64,000 bases of DNA from CAJXMH01 sp040220135 (GTDB lineage Bacteria; Bacteroidota; Bacteroidia; Flavobacteriales_E; Vicingaceae), in the NCBI GenBank assembly GCA_040220135.1, contig JAVJTT010000021.1, forward strand, positions 1 through 64,000. The letters are read 5' to 3'. The notes under the pieces were generated by a model that ran no database searches, was not told the origin of the DNA, and worked only from the letters and a program-made list of their open reading frames with translations. Below are positions 1-6,419 of this stretch, piece after piece (positions within the stretch are counted from its first letter, which is position 1; each line of letters opens with the position of its first letter). The translations under genes and the position numbers were made by a program.

Positions 1-57
1 AATCGGCCTTGCCGAGAGTCAGACCGAAGGTCGAAAATCTTCTTGAATTTTTTTGAC

Positions 58-148
58 GTTAGCGATAGAAATTAATAAGCTCTTTAAAAATTGAAAACTT
101 CAATTTGGGTCAATTTTGGTAGGGCTTATGGGGGGAATTACCGCCAAC
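58..148. other. Non-coding 91-bp unit of the array
   Basis: The left end is GTTAGCGATAG and the right end is TTACCGCCAAC. The two are complementary apart from two positions plus the usual G/T pair at position 11. The interior has no ORF but holds a self-complementary pair (AATAAGC near 73, GCTTAT near 124). Positions 1-57 presumably contain the end of the previous site, but no clear arm was recognised there. Confidence 0.5.
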
Positions 149-265
149 GGTTTTAATAAAGCTAGTGCGGCTTTCCGAGGTTTTGAAAGTACCGAAAATT
201 TTCTTTTTCAGCCGTGATGGTCAACCGAAGACGTAATGGCCGCATTAGCTTTATTTGTTGTTGGC
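143..265. repeat. Inter-unit hairpin site 1
   Basis: The left arm at 143-170 and the right arm at 239-265 share the complementary core AATAAAGCTA/TAGCTTTATT with one G·T wobble (G165 opposite T245). An internal loop of 6 against 4 nt separates the core from the outer GCCAAC/GTTGGC stem. There is no T-tract, so this is not a typical terminator. Confidence 0.75.
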
Positions 266-283
266 ATTAGTGTTTTTTCTTTC

Positions 284-835
284 TTAAAATGCTCCACTAC
301 TTATGTCAATCCATCTTGTCCAAATTTCGTTTTCCGTTTGGTAGAAGCTAAAGTTGACATGTCCATAAATATGTCCGCAACAGAGATTTGAAAAGAAGGC
401 AACTCCGATTTTGTCGTCCCTTATAAAAAGAGGTCGTGAGATGAAGACAACTTGATTGTCGTGGTCATCTTTTAAATGATTGAGAGCGCTGTCTATTTCA
501 ATTGTCGAAAATTCTGTTGGGTTCATAGATAACTTCAAATTGTCAGGGTTTTGGAAAAACGAGAGGATTAAGTCTCTTTCAGCCTCAGTCAAAACAATAG
601 AGTCCTTGGTTGCAGCTGATTTGAAGGTCAATGTGCTTTCTGTTGAATCAGGGAATAATCTCCTAAGATGATATTCCATCCAAGGAGTGTCGATTGATGT
701 TGAAATTCTTGTTTCCCCCTCATACTTCATCAATTGGTTTTTAATCAAGTCATTTTGAAATTTCTGGATTTCATTTGTCTGACCGACTAAAACTATGATT
801 TGAAAGATCAATATTGTTGTGAGGAGAATTTTCAT
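284..835 (-). CDS. Secreted protein of unknown function (array unit 2)
   Basis: A 183-aa protein with a clear N-terminal signal peptide (hydrophobic residues about 3-18, MKILLTTILIFQIIVLVGQ) and no other membrane segment. The C-terminal third is rich in aromatic residues and has a Cys pair (NLCCGH). I do not recognise the family. The stop codon is 21 nt from the GTT end of its unit. The start is separated from the AAC end by an inserted IS481 element; without it the distance would be 14 nt, as in the other units. Because the insertion lies only about 7 bp before the start codon, expression may be altered or lost. Confidence 0.7.
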   Translation of the reverse strand: MKILLTTILIFQIIVLVGQTNEIQKFQNDLIKNQLMKYEGETRISTSIDTPWMEYHLRRLFPDSTESTLTFKSAATKDSIVLTEAERDLILSFFQNPDNLKLSMNPTEFSTIEIDSALNHLKDDHDNQVVFISRPLFIRDDKIGVAFFSNLCCGHIYGHVNFSFYQTENEIWTRWIDISSGAF

Positions 836-842
836 TTCACAT

Positions 843-2155
843 GTTCGTTAAGGCAGATGGTTTACAAAGTTAAAGTCACATGCTTTACACAAGATTTTGA
901 CTTAGCCTTATTGATACTTGTTTGTCTCTTATTTTATTTTCGTTAAAGTAACCTAAAAAAACTTCTCTGTAAAATACTCTCCAAATTCCGTTTCCCTGTT
1001 CTTCAGCACCGACGTATTTTCCTTTTAATCCTGCGGTTAAATAAACCCAGTAATATGATTTCCAACGCATGGATCCATTTTGACAAACCTTCATCACTTT
1101 CATGGTAGAAGGGTAGTCATATTTCGGAATTTTTTCAGGATAAGGTTTATTAGAAAAGTCATGATATTCTGCGGGAGTTTTCATCTCTAGTGCTTCATGA
1201 GGTCTGATGTGATTATATTCCTTTACAAAGCGATTTAAACGTCTTTGTTGAGCTTTTAGATCATGAGCTGAGGGTTTAGCACAAGCAGCTTTTAAATCGC
1301 GATGCATGCGCTCGTGTCTTCCATTTTGTTCCGGATGAGCAGGATCAGAAAAAACGGGAGTTATACCCAGTTCAATGAACCAATAGGAGAGTCTGGTAAA
1401 TCGTTGGATAGCAGCTACTGATCCAAAGGGACTACCATTGTCGGTATGGATTTGTTTTGGGATGCCATATTTTCTAAAAACCTTTGTAAACTCTAGCTTG
1501 GCTGACTGGAAGTTTTCTTTGTAATGTCCTTTTGCAGTGAATAAAAACCTGCTTTTAGAGTCCGCAATGGTAAGTGGGTGACAGTAGATTTTGTTGCCCA
1601 TTAAGAACTTTCCTTTGTAGTCAGCACTCCAAACTTCATTGCACCTTTTGGGGTCAAAAATGGGGTGTAGTGGCTTCACTCTGCGAGATCTCTTTTGAGG
1701 TTTAACTAGTCCATTTCTAGCAAGAATGTTATGAACTGTAACCACACTTGGAATAAGTTCATCGGGATACACTTTAAACAACAAAATCCGAATCTTTTTA
1801 GCTCCCCACAGCTTGTGTTTATCTTTTAGTTTTAAGATTGAATCCTCAACTTTCTGCTTGGTTCTGTTGGGGTGATTGATGGGCGCTTTTTTCTGCGCAA
1901 TTAAGCCCGAAAGTCCCATTTTTTCATACCGAGAAATAAGTTTGTAAGCGGTGGGTCTTGAAATGTTAAAAGACCTGCATAATTCTGTAACGGTATAATT
2001 TTGAGTTAACCATTCATGAATGAATTCTACTTTTTGTTCCATTTTAGTTTTTACTTTCCAGACCATGATAAACTGCTTTTTTAAGCAATTTATAGAATCT
2101 TAAAAGTGTAAACTATGTCCCTTTAACTTTGTAAAGGATGTCCCTTTACCATACC
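843..2155. mobile_element. IS481-family insertion sequence
   Basis: One transposase gene fills most of the element. The ends are imperfect inverted repeats of about 45 bp sharing TTTACAAAGTTAAAG, at 859-875 and, inverted, at 2119-2135. Both ends also carry the degenerate motif (G)TTTACAC. The pentamer CACAT occurs at 838-842 and 2156-2160 and may be the target duplication, which sets the boundaries given. A TGT/ACA reading (842-2159) is also possible, so the ends are uncertain by a few bases. The element lies inside an array unit, between the gene at 284-835 and site 2. Confidence 0.75.
885..2066 (-). CDS. IS481-family transposase (DDE)
   Basis: A 393-aa protein. Residues about 10-60 form a helix-turn-helix (TVTELCRSFNISRPTAYKLI). 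An integrase-core (rve) domain follows with the acidic triad visible as D149 (WSADYKG), D209 (HTDNGSP) and E252 (QNGRHER). The C-terminal region (about 300-393) is the usual DNA-binding tail. The frame is uninterrupted and full length, so the element may still be active. Start choice: MVWKVK at 2066; an internal Met at residue 9 is also possible. The last codons lie within the left inverted repeat, a compact layout common in this family. Confidence 0.92.
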   Translation of the reverse strand: MVWKVKTKMEQKVEFIHEWLTQNYTVTELCRSFNISRPTAYKLISRYEKMGLSGLIAQKKAPINHPNRTKQKVEDSILKLKDKHKLWGAKKIRILLFKVYPDELIPSVVTVHNILARNGLVKPQKRSRRVKPLHPIFDPKRCNEVWSADYKGKFLMGNKIYCHPLTIADSKSRFLFTAKGHYKENFQSAKLEFTKVFRKYGIPKQIHTDNGSPFGSVAAIQRFTRLSYWFIELGITPVFSDPAHPEQNGRHERMHRDLKAACAKPSAHDLKAQQRRLNRFVKEYNHIRPHEALEMKTPAEYHDFSNKPYPEKIPKYDYPSTMKVMKVCQNGSMRWKSYYWVYLTAGLKGKYVGAEEQGNGIWRVFYREVFLGYFNENKIRDKQVSIRLSQNLV

Positions 2156-2164
2156 CACATTAAT

Positions 2165-2355
2165 GCCAACGTTTACTGTATGGTGCGTTGTGGTTTTGAT
2201 AAAGATACTATTTCAGTTTAGCACTTAGCAAAAACCGCTTTGCGGTTTTGTTTTTTTGCATTTTACAAAATCCGCTAGCGGATTTTGCGAACTTTCAAAT
2301 AGCTGCTGAACTTGCCAAACTGCCTTACCCACAATGCACTATACAGCGTGTTAGC
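2165..2355. repeat. Inter-unit hairpin site 2
   Basis: The arms at 2165-2193 and 2329-2355 contain an 18-bp helix starting CTGTAT. Its only two deviations are G·T wobbles, including G2187 opposite T2335. The internal loop is 5 against 3 nt and the outer stem is GCCAAC/GTTAGC. The interior holds two further perfect hairpins, AAAACCGC/GCGGTTTT and AAAATCCGC/GCGGATTTT. Confidence 0.78.
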
Positions 2356-2415
2356 AAAAGTTATTTTCTTCGCTCGAGACATTTTCATAGAAGTTGTAAA
2401 CGAGAAATTTACTTA

Positions 2416-2583
2416 TCATGCAAGGTCTCTAAGTAGTCCTGTAATATTATTAAGTTTTTCGCTTAATAAATCATCATCTGGCATTTGAGTGTAAATAGAA
2501 CTTAATTCATTTTTTATGGACTCGGTATTGTCTTTAATGCCTTTTAGTAATTCAATTACTTTATTTGCTTGCTCTTCTGTCAT
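2416..2583 (-). CDS. Small acidic protein of unknown function, 55 aa
   Basis: The frame runs from ATG at 2583 to TGA at 2416 and encodes 55 residues beginning MTEEQANKVIELLKGIKDNT. It looks wholly helical, with heptad-like hydrophobic spacing, and has no membrane segment. It starts 20 nt after the stop of the membrane/coiled-coil protein upstream and shares its array unit, so the two are probably co-transcribed and may interact through helices. The reading frame, location and codon use support a real gene. The family is not recognised. Confidence 0.6.
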   Translation of the reverse strand: MTEEQANKVIELLKGIKDNTESIKNELSSIYTQMPDDDLLSEKLNNITGLLRDLA

Positions 2584-2603
2584 GTTTTTTAATTATTAAA
2601 ATT

Positions 2604-3173
2604 TTATTGTTCTGAATTGTTCGATTTGGAGTTGTTTTGTTTGGTGGTGGGAGTTTGATTTTTTTTTGACTTATTTTCTTCCATATTTTTCATTTCTTTT
2701 TTTAGGGTTTGGTTTTGGTTTTGAAGCTCGTCAATCATGGTTTGAGATTTTAAAATTTGCTCGTCAAGTGTATCAATTTTTTTATCCTTGCTAGAATTAA
2801 TAATACCAAGTCCAACTGAAATAAATAGAAGTATCAATGACGTAATTGTCAATAAAGTGTTTGCTTTTCTGTTTTTAGAGTCTTCAATTAGTCTATAACC
2901 TTTAGGTCTTAATTGAGCGGTTAGGTTTTTAGACTTCAAATCTGTTAGGCGACCCTCTGTTTTAGTTATTTTTAAACTGTTTATGTTTTTCGCTTTAATA
3001 TATTCATCCTCATGTAGTAGTTCGACAAAATTTCTCATTTTAGAACGCTCTTTATTATTAGCCTCTATTGGGAAATTTGACTCAAGGAAAGATGATATAT
3101 CAACCTCTGATTTAATTCCTCCATTTTTTAAGAGAAACTTTAAAAACTTTAAAGGTAGATTATCTTTAAACAT
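2604..3173 (-). CDS. Membrane-anchored coiled-coil protein of unknown function
   Basis: A 189-aa protein. Residues 1-90 are charged and helical with a winged-helix-like feel. One transmembrane segment lies at about 103-123 (LLTITSLILLFISVGLGII). Residues 125-165 are predicted coiled coil (heptads in DTLDEQILKSQTMIDELQ), and the tail is low-complexity K/N/S/Q. The family is unknown. The start codon lies 20 nt from the AAC end of its array unit, and the 55-aa ORF follows in the same unit. A DNA-binding or adaptor role would be speculation. Confidence 0.7.
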   Translation of the reverse strand: MFKDNLPLKFLKFLLKNGGIKSEVDISSFLESNFPIEANNKERSKMRNFVELLHEDEYIKAKNINSLKITKTEGRLTDLKSKNLTAQLRPKGYRLIEDSKNRKANTLLTITSLILLFISVGLGIINSSKDKKIDTLDEQILKSQTMIDELQNQNQTLKKEMKNMEENKSKKNQTPTTKQNNSKSNNSEQ

Positions 3174-3190
3174 ATATTTTTAAAATTTTT

Positions 3191-3386
3191 GCTAACGTTA
3201 TGTGTATGGACAGTAGGGCAGATTCAAAGCACTTCACTTTCGGTTTACCACTAAGCCAAAACAAACGTTTTTACTTTTAATTTTCTTTTTTGTTAAACGT
3301 CAAAACTTTGTTTTGGCGTAGCTTGCTCCAAGAACAAGACTTTCAATTTATCTCTAAATGCCCTATTGGCTATACACCTTGTTGGC
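3191..3386. repeat. Inter-unit hairpin site 3
   Basis: The arms at 3191-3219 and 3360-3386 form a helix starting GTGTAT and ending AGGGC, with G·T wobbles at the two usual positions (G3213 opposite T3366) and one true mismatch. The internal loop is 5 against 3 nt. The outer stem GCTAAC/GTTGGC has a T·G wobble. The interior carries the pair CAAAACAAACGTTT / AAACGTCAAAACTTTG. Confidence 0.75.
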
Positions 3387-3391
3387 AACTG

Positions 3392-3874
3392 TTATTTTAT
3401 TTTTATTAAGGTCAATTCGTTTGTCGTTAGTTCCTTTTGTTCCGCAAACCTTGATTCAATATTTATCTGCCTTTTTGAAAGTGGTTTCAGCTTGAATTGC
3501 AACTCTTTTTCCTTGAAAACCATAAGGACTTGTTCTTTCCTATCAAATTTCCAAGTAAAGTCTGCGATTGGAACAGAGTTCATATAATTGTTGTATGTCT
3601 CCCAATATTCGAAATGTCCAAATCTCTTAAAGCCGAAATTAAGGTAGTCTCCATGGTCAAAATATTTAATTTCATATTCTGCGTATTCGTCCTTTGCCCA
3701 TTCAGGTCCATAATTGGTATGCTGAATTAGTCGAATTGTGTCCGATTTGAAAAATATGCTGTCAATATTTTCTGTAAACCAATCAGTCTTTACAAAGTCC
3801 TTTTTAGAAAAGGTTTGCCCACTAACATTGATAAACAAAAGCAGAGTTAATATTGTCAAAATTGGTTTGTTCAT
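3392..3874 (-). CDS. Secreted protein of unknown function (array unit 4)
   Basis: A 160-aa protein. I start it at ATG 3874 (MNKPILTILTLLLFINVSGQ), because the longer frame would need a TTG inside the unit's terminal repeat. The N-terminus is a clean signal peptide with probable cleavage after SGQ. The mature part is rich in Tyr, Phe and Trp and looks like a small beta-rich lipocalin-like fold, but no family is recognised. The unit is very tight: the stop lies 8 nt from the GTT end and the start 13 nt from the AAC end, leaving no room for a private promoter. Confidence 0.68.
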   Translation of the reverse strand: MNKPILTILTLLLFINVSGQTFSKKDFVKTDWFTENIDSIFFKSDTIRLIQHTNYGPEWAKDEYAEYEIKYFDHGDYLNFGFKRFGHFEYWETYNNYMNSVPIADFTWKFDRKEQVLMVFKEKELQFKLKPLSKRQINIESRFAEQKELTTNELTLIKIK

Positions 3875-3884
3875 TTTAATAGTT

Positions 3885-4120
3885 GCCAACGTTTTGGCTA
3901 AAGCACGTGTGCCGGTTTTTGATTATGACTACTAAAGTAGCGAAAAGCCGCTGAAACTTCTCAAGTCAAATCGAAGCACGGCGAAAATTAGTACTTAAAG
4001 CTACGCCAATCTGAAGTGGAGTAGAAGCAACTACTTTTCTGCGCAGCGGCTCGCGGTATGGCCTTTTGCCAGACGAATGGTTGTTGTAAACCCTTGTGCA
4101 CATGTGCTTTAGGTTTTGTT
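3885..4120. repeat. Inter-unit hairpin site 4
   Basis: The left arm (3885-3913) and right arm (4096-4120) share the helix CTAAAGCACGTGTGC / GCACATGTGCTTTAG with one G·T wobble (G3907 opposite T4103). The interior of about 180 bp has several short inverted pairs and no convincing ORF. Confidence 0.72.
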
Positions 4121-4365
4121 GTAAGTAGTTATTTTTTTCTTTATTGTCCTTTTTGCTTGATCAAAAAGAACGAAAAACTCAAGATGGAACGATGCTCGCA
4201 CCGCCGTTCCATCAGCCCGCCCCGTCAGTTTATGTCCGCTTTACAAGCAGTCAAAAACTGAGCTGTTTTCACCGTCTGTCAGAACTTGGCCACAGATTGA
4301 AAACTGTCGGTCAGAAAAAGCTTTTTGGAAAAATTAGAATGAGGCGCCCTGCAATTACTTACAAC
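4118..4365. other. Array unit without an evident gene
   Basis: The ends are GTTGTAAGTAG and TTACTTACAAC, complementary with the G/T pair at position 11. Inside is the near-palindrome CTTTTTGCTTGATCAAAAAG (4149-4168). Plus-strand open frames cross it, but they run into the hairpin sites and lack a plausible start or coding character, so I treat the unit as non-coding. Confidence 0.5.
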
Positions 4366-4420
4366 GGTTTGGCTATGAGCAGTAGCGTCCCGCAGGGCGC
4401 TATTGCTTATAGGTATTGTT
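4363..4420. repeat. Inter-unit hairpin site 5, compact form
   Basis: This is the shortest site, 58 nt from AAC to GTT. It folds into one hairpin: an outer ACAAC/GTTGT stem, an internal loop, then a helix containing CTATGAGCAGTAGCG paired with CGCTATTGCTTATAG and closed by a 4-nt loop. The G·T pairs fall at the standard positions (G4382 opposite T4403). It shows which part of the larger sites is essential. Confidence 0.75.
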
Positions 4421-4428
4421 GTGCCGCG

Positions 4429-5514
4429 TTATATTTTACTTGCAGTTTTTTTGTACGACCCATCGATTATTTTCAAAATTGGAAATTCGCTTTGTTCTGC
4501 CTTCGTTTTTAATTCTTCAAGTTTCTGGTTTTCTGAAACGACAATAACTACATAAAATGACTTGTTGGTACCTTCAGCTTTGTTATATGCGTTAAGCTGC
4601 TTATCATATCCGTCAATTAACTTATCGCTAGAACTTAGTTTTAGTTCAACGTTAATTTTGATATTGTGACCCTTCGAAAATTTAAAGTCAACCGAACCGC
4701 TACCTGAGTTTGTTTCAGGGCTTACATCTAGGTTATTTGCAATACAGAATATCTGGGCAACTGAGAAGAATAGTTTTTGGCTTATTCTTTCATGCTTAAT
4801 AGTTTTCTTGTCATTCTCGTAAAGAAGTCTATGTAAACCATTGTACTCTATTTGTCTTTTAAACTGCTCACATATATCCTCAACAATTTGGCACTCATCT
4901 TTTTTCGAAAGATCTATACTGTCGGCATAGGGGATTGTAATTCCATTGATTTCGTTTCCAAAAATTGCAGTGCCTCCATAAAGGTTGAAAACTTGTGACT
5001 TTTGTTCTTCAAGAACGCTTTTCAAGTTATCTTCTTTTGTAGCAATCTCATTCTCATTTTTAGTTCTTAATGGAATTTTTGAAATCAACTCATTCATTTC
5101 AATTTCCACATTATAGTGTAAGAGAAATATGGAATTGTATAAGTCCAAAAAGAACTTTTCAGTCAGTCTATTTTTAATGGATTCATCTAGCTCTATTTGA
5201 GTAATTGACGATTTAAAGAACTTGTATTCAGGGTCAATTCTTTTGAAGTTTTCAGCGCTTGTTAGATTGAGGTCCGAGTATAAAAGTCTAGCTTCCTCCC
5301 GGAGCCGATATAAATACATGAATTGACTATCTTCATGAAGCAGCTCTAGGTTTCTGTCAATTTCTTCGAACGCTTCAACTAGATATTTGTCATTCAAATA
5401 ACCCTGAATATTCGAAATTTCATAAAGTCGATCATTCAAAGCATAAGATAACGCCTGTTTTATGTCAAACAGGTTCCAAAGCTCAAGCCATTTATTTTCT
5501 TCTATTTCTTGCAT
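4429..5514 (-). CDS. PD-(D/E)XK nuclease-like protein
   Basis: A 361-aa soluble protein. Residues 1-200 are helical and unrecognised. The C-terminal third shows a nuclease-like pattern: GSGSVDF with D276, then a strand VELKL with E290 and K292, then GYDKQLNAY with Q306, followed by a hydrophobic strand FYVVIVV. This matches the core order of the PD-(D/E)XK superfamily, though it is read by eye. A restriction-like or phage-defence role is inference, consistent with its place in a mobile array. The start is 18 nt from the AAC end and the stop 8 nt from the GTT end of its unit. Confidence 0.7.
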   Translation of the reverse strand: MQEIEENKWLELWNLFDIKQALSYALNDRLYEISNIQGYLNDKYLVEAFEEIDRNLELLHEDSQFMYLYRLREEARLLYSDLNLTSAENFKRIDPEYKFFKSSITQIELDESIKNRLTEKFFLDLYNSIFLLHYNVEIEMNELISKIPLRTKNENEIATKEDNLKSVLEEQKSQVFNLYGGTAIFGNEINGITIPYADSIDLSKKDECQIVEDICEQFKRQIEYNGLHRLLYENDKKTIKHERISQKLFFSVAQIFCIANNLDVSPETNSGSGSVDFKFSKGHNIKINVELKLSSSDKLIDGYDKQLNAYNKAEGTNKSFYVVIVVSENQKLEELKTKAEQSEFPILKIIDGSYKKTASKI

Positions 5515-5532
5515 TTTATTTTAATGCGGCAC

Positions 5533-5721
5533 AACGTGCCCGGCTTAAGGCAAGTGCGTGTTGGTTTGTATTTCAGTTACTATTTGCAAAGTCGGTAGCC
5601 AATTGCCGTGGTGATTGGCTAATTTACCTTTTTTAAGTCAAATCAGCCAACGGTTGATTGGCGAGCAAATAGCACAAATATATCTACTTGTAAAGCAGCA
5701 GCATTTGCTTTAAGCTGTGTT
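5533..5721. repeat. Inter-unit hairpin site 6
   Basis: The left arm at 5533-5558 and right arm at 5697-5721 share GGCTTAAGGCAAGTGC / GCATTTGCTTTAAGC with G·T wobbles (G5554 opposite T5704). The left arm is 2 nt longer than in the other sites. The interior contains GCCAATTGCCGTGGTGATTGGC and a related CAATCAACCG-type pair. Confidence 0.72.
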
Positions 5722-6000
5722 AGGCAATGGGTTTTTTCACTTAAATTCTATTTATAGCAATTTAAGTGAGTTTCATTTCGCTCTATTATGGCTCAAAGAG
5801 AACGTCTTAAGCCATTGATCAAGCAGATAAGACCAAACTTAGTTTAAGCTATTTTGAAGAGCAGCTTGCCTTTAATTGAGCAGCTTGCTCCCAAAAACTG
5901 CTGTATCTCAGTATGATTTTTGTTTCACTTTACTTCAGAACCATCGGCAGGTAACCACTCACTTTTCGTTGATGACAGTTTTTGCTTCCTTTTGCCTAAC
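5719..6000. other. Array unit without an evident gene
   Basis: The ends are GTTAGGCAATG and TTTTGCCTAAC, complementary apart from one base and the position-11 G/T pair. These two boxes also match the integron core consensus GTTRRRY/RYYYAAC. Inside are a perfect 10-bp stem CACTTAAATT/AATTTAAGTG (5740-5770) and a repeated GAGCAGCTTGC near 5855 and 5879. No ORF of useful length exists on either strand. The unit may be a non-coding RNA or a decayed unit. Confidence 0.5.
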
Positions 6001-6033
6001 GTAGGGCTAAAGCAAGTTTATTTGCTATAGCCC
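5998..6033. repeat. Terminal half-site (site 7) of the array
   Basis: After AAC the sequence GGGCTAAAGCAAG (6004-6016) pairs with TTTGCTATAGCCC (6021-6033) in a short hairpin with the usual G·T pair. No GTT box follows, so this looks like the right-hand end of the array, where chromosomal sequence resumes. Confidence 0.6.
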
Positions 6034-6419
6034 CATTATAGGTAAGGTATAAATTAATTGATTTAAGTTCTTAACTCTCATATTATGAGTTGTATATGCG
6101 TTTTTAAGCATTTGTTGTCGTTTCTGATCCATTGGCTGTTTTATAAGCGTTTTTAAACGTGTACTGTCGTTTACAAACGTTTTCTGTCGGCTATGCTTGT
6201 CCACTTCCATTTCCATTGCAAAGTACAAAAAAATCACCACGGCAATATATTCCCTTAGCTTGTTTTCTACTTTTTCTTATTGCGCTCATCGGCCCAAAAT
6301 AAAACGCAAGTATAATTTTCGTAGGGCGCTAAAGGCGTTTTTCATCTCAGCATAATCAACCAAAAGCCATTCGGAACGGTATGGCTATTTAACGTACTTT
6401 TAACAAAAATTCAACAGCC
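6034..6419. repeat. Gene-free stretch with degenerate tandem repeats
   Basis: There is no confident gene. Two 26-bp copies sharing GCGTTTTTAA and TGTCGTTT lie at 6099 and 6148, with a partial third copy (ACGTTTTCTGTCGG) at 6176. A 71-aa minus-strand frame (6025-6240) crosses them but starts and ends in unlikely places and has no recognisable features. Positions 6241-6419 must hold the promoter of the following lipoprotein gene, but no clear TAnnTTTG box was found. Confidence 0.4.

Larger units (their letters stand above)
58..6033. other. Cassette-like array: seven units and seven hairpin sites
   Basis: Units run (GTT start to AAC end) 58-148, 260-2170, 2350-3196, 3381-3890, 4118-4365, 4418-5535 and 5719-6000. 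Each begins GTT-N7-G and ends T-N7-AAC, with N7 complementary within a unit but different between units. Between units lie hairpin sites whose left arm is AAC, 16 nt, then GT, and whose right arm is AT, 14 nt, then GTT. All ORFs are on the minus strand, with start codons 13-20 nt from the AAC end. The arrangement is seen directly. The comparison to integron cassettes, whose R'' box matches the R' box of the same cassette, is inference. No recombinase gene lies in the window. Confidence 0.75.

Noticed and set aside
2248..2436. A 62-codon plus-strand ORF within site 2
   Set aside because: It is made of the hairpin repeats and opposes the 55-aa minus-strand gene.
4058..4512. Two overlapping plus-strand ORFs of 67 and 122 codons
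   Set aside because: They cross two hairpin sites and the antisense of the nuclease-like gene, and their composition is not protein-like.
143..5721. Reading the hairpin sites as transcription terminators
   Set aside because: The stems lack T-tracts, have large internal loops, and share sequence rules with the unit ends that terminators would not need.
58..6033. A classical integron (IntI, attI and attC sites)
   Set aside because: No integrase gene or attI-like start was found, most core boxes are GTTGGC or GTTAGC rather than GTTRRRY, and the complementary ends are longer than in known attC sites. It is kept only as an analogy.
6025..6240. A 71-aa minus-strand ORF
   Set aside because: It starts in no context that suggests translation, its middle is encoded by degenerate DNA repeats, and no motif is recognisable.
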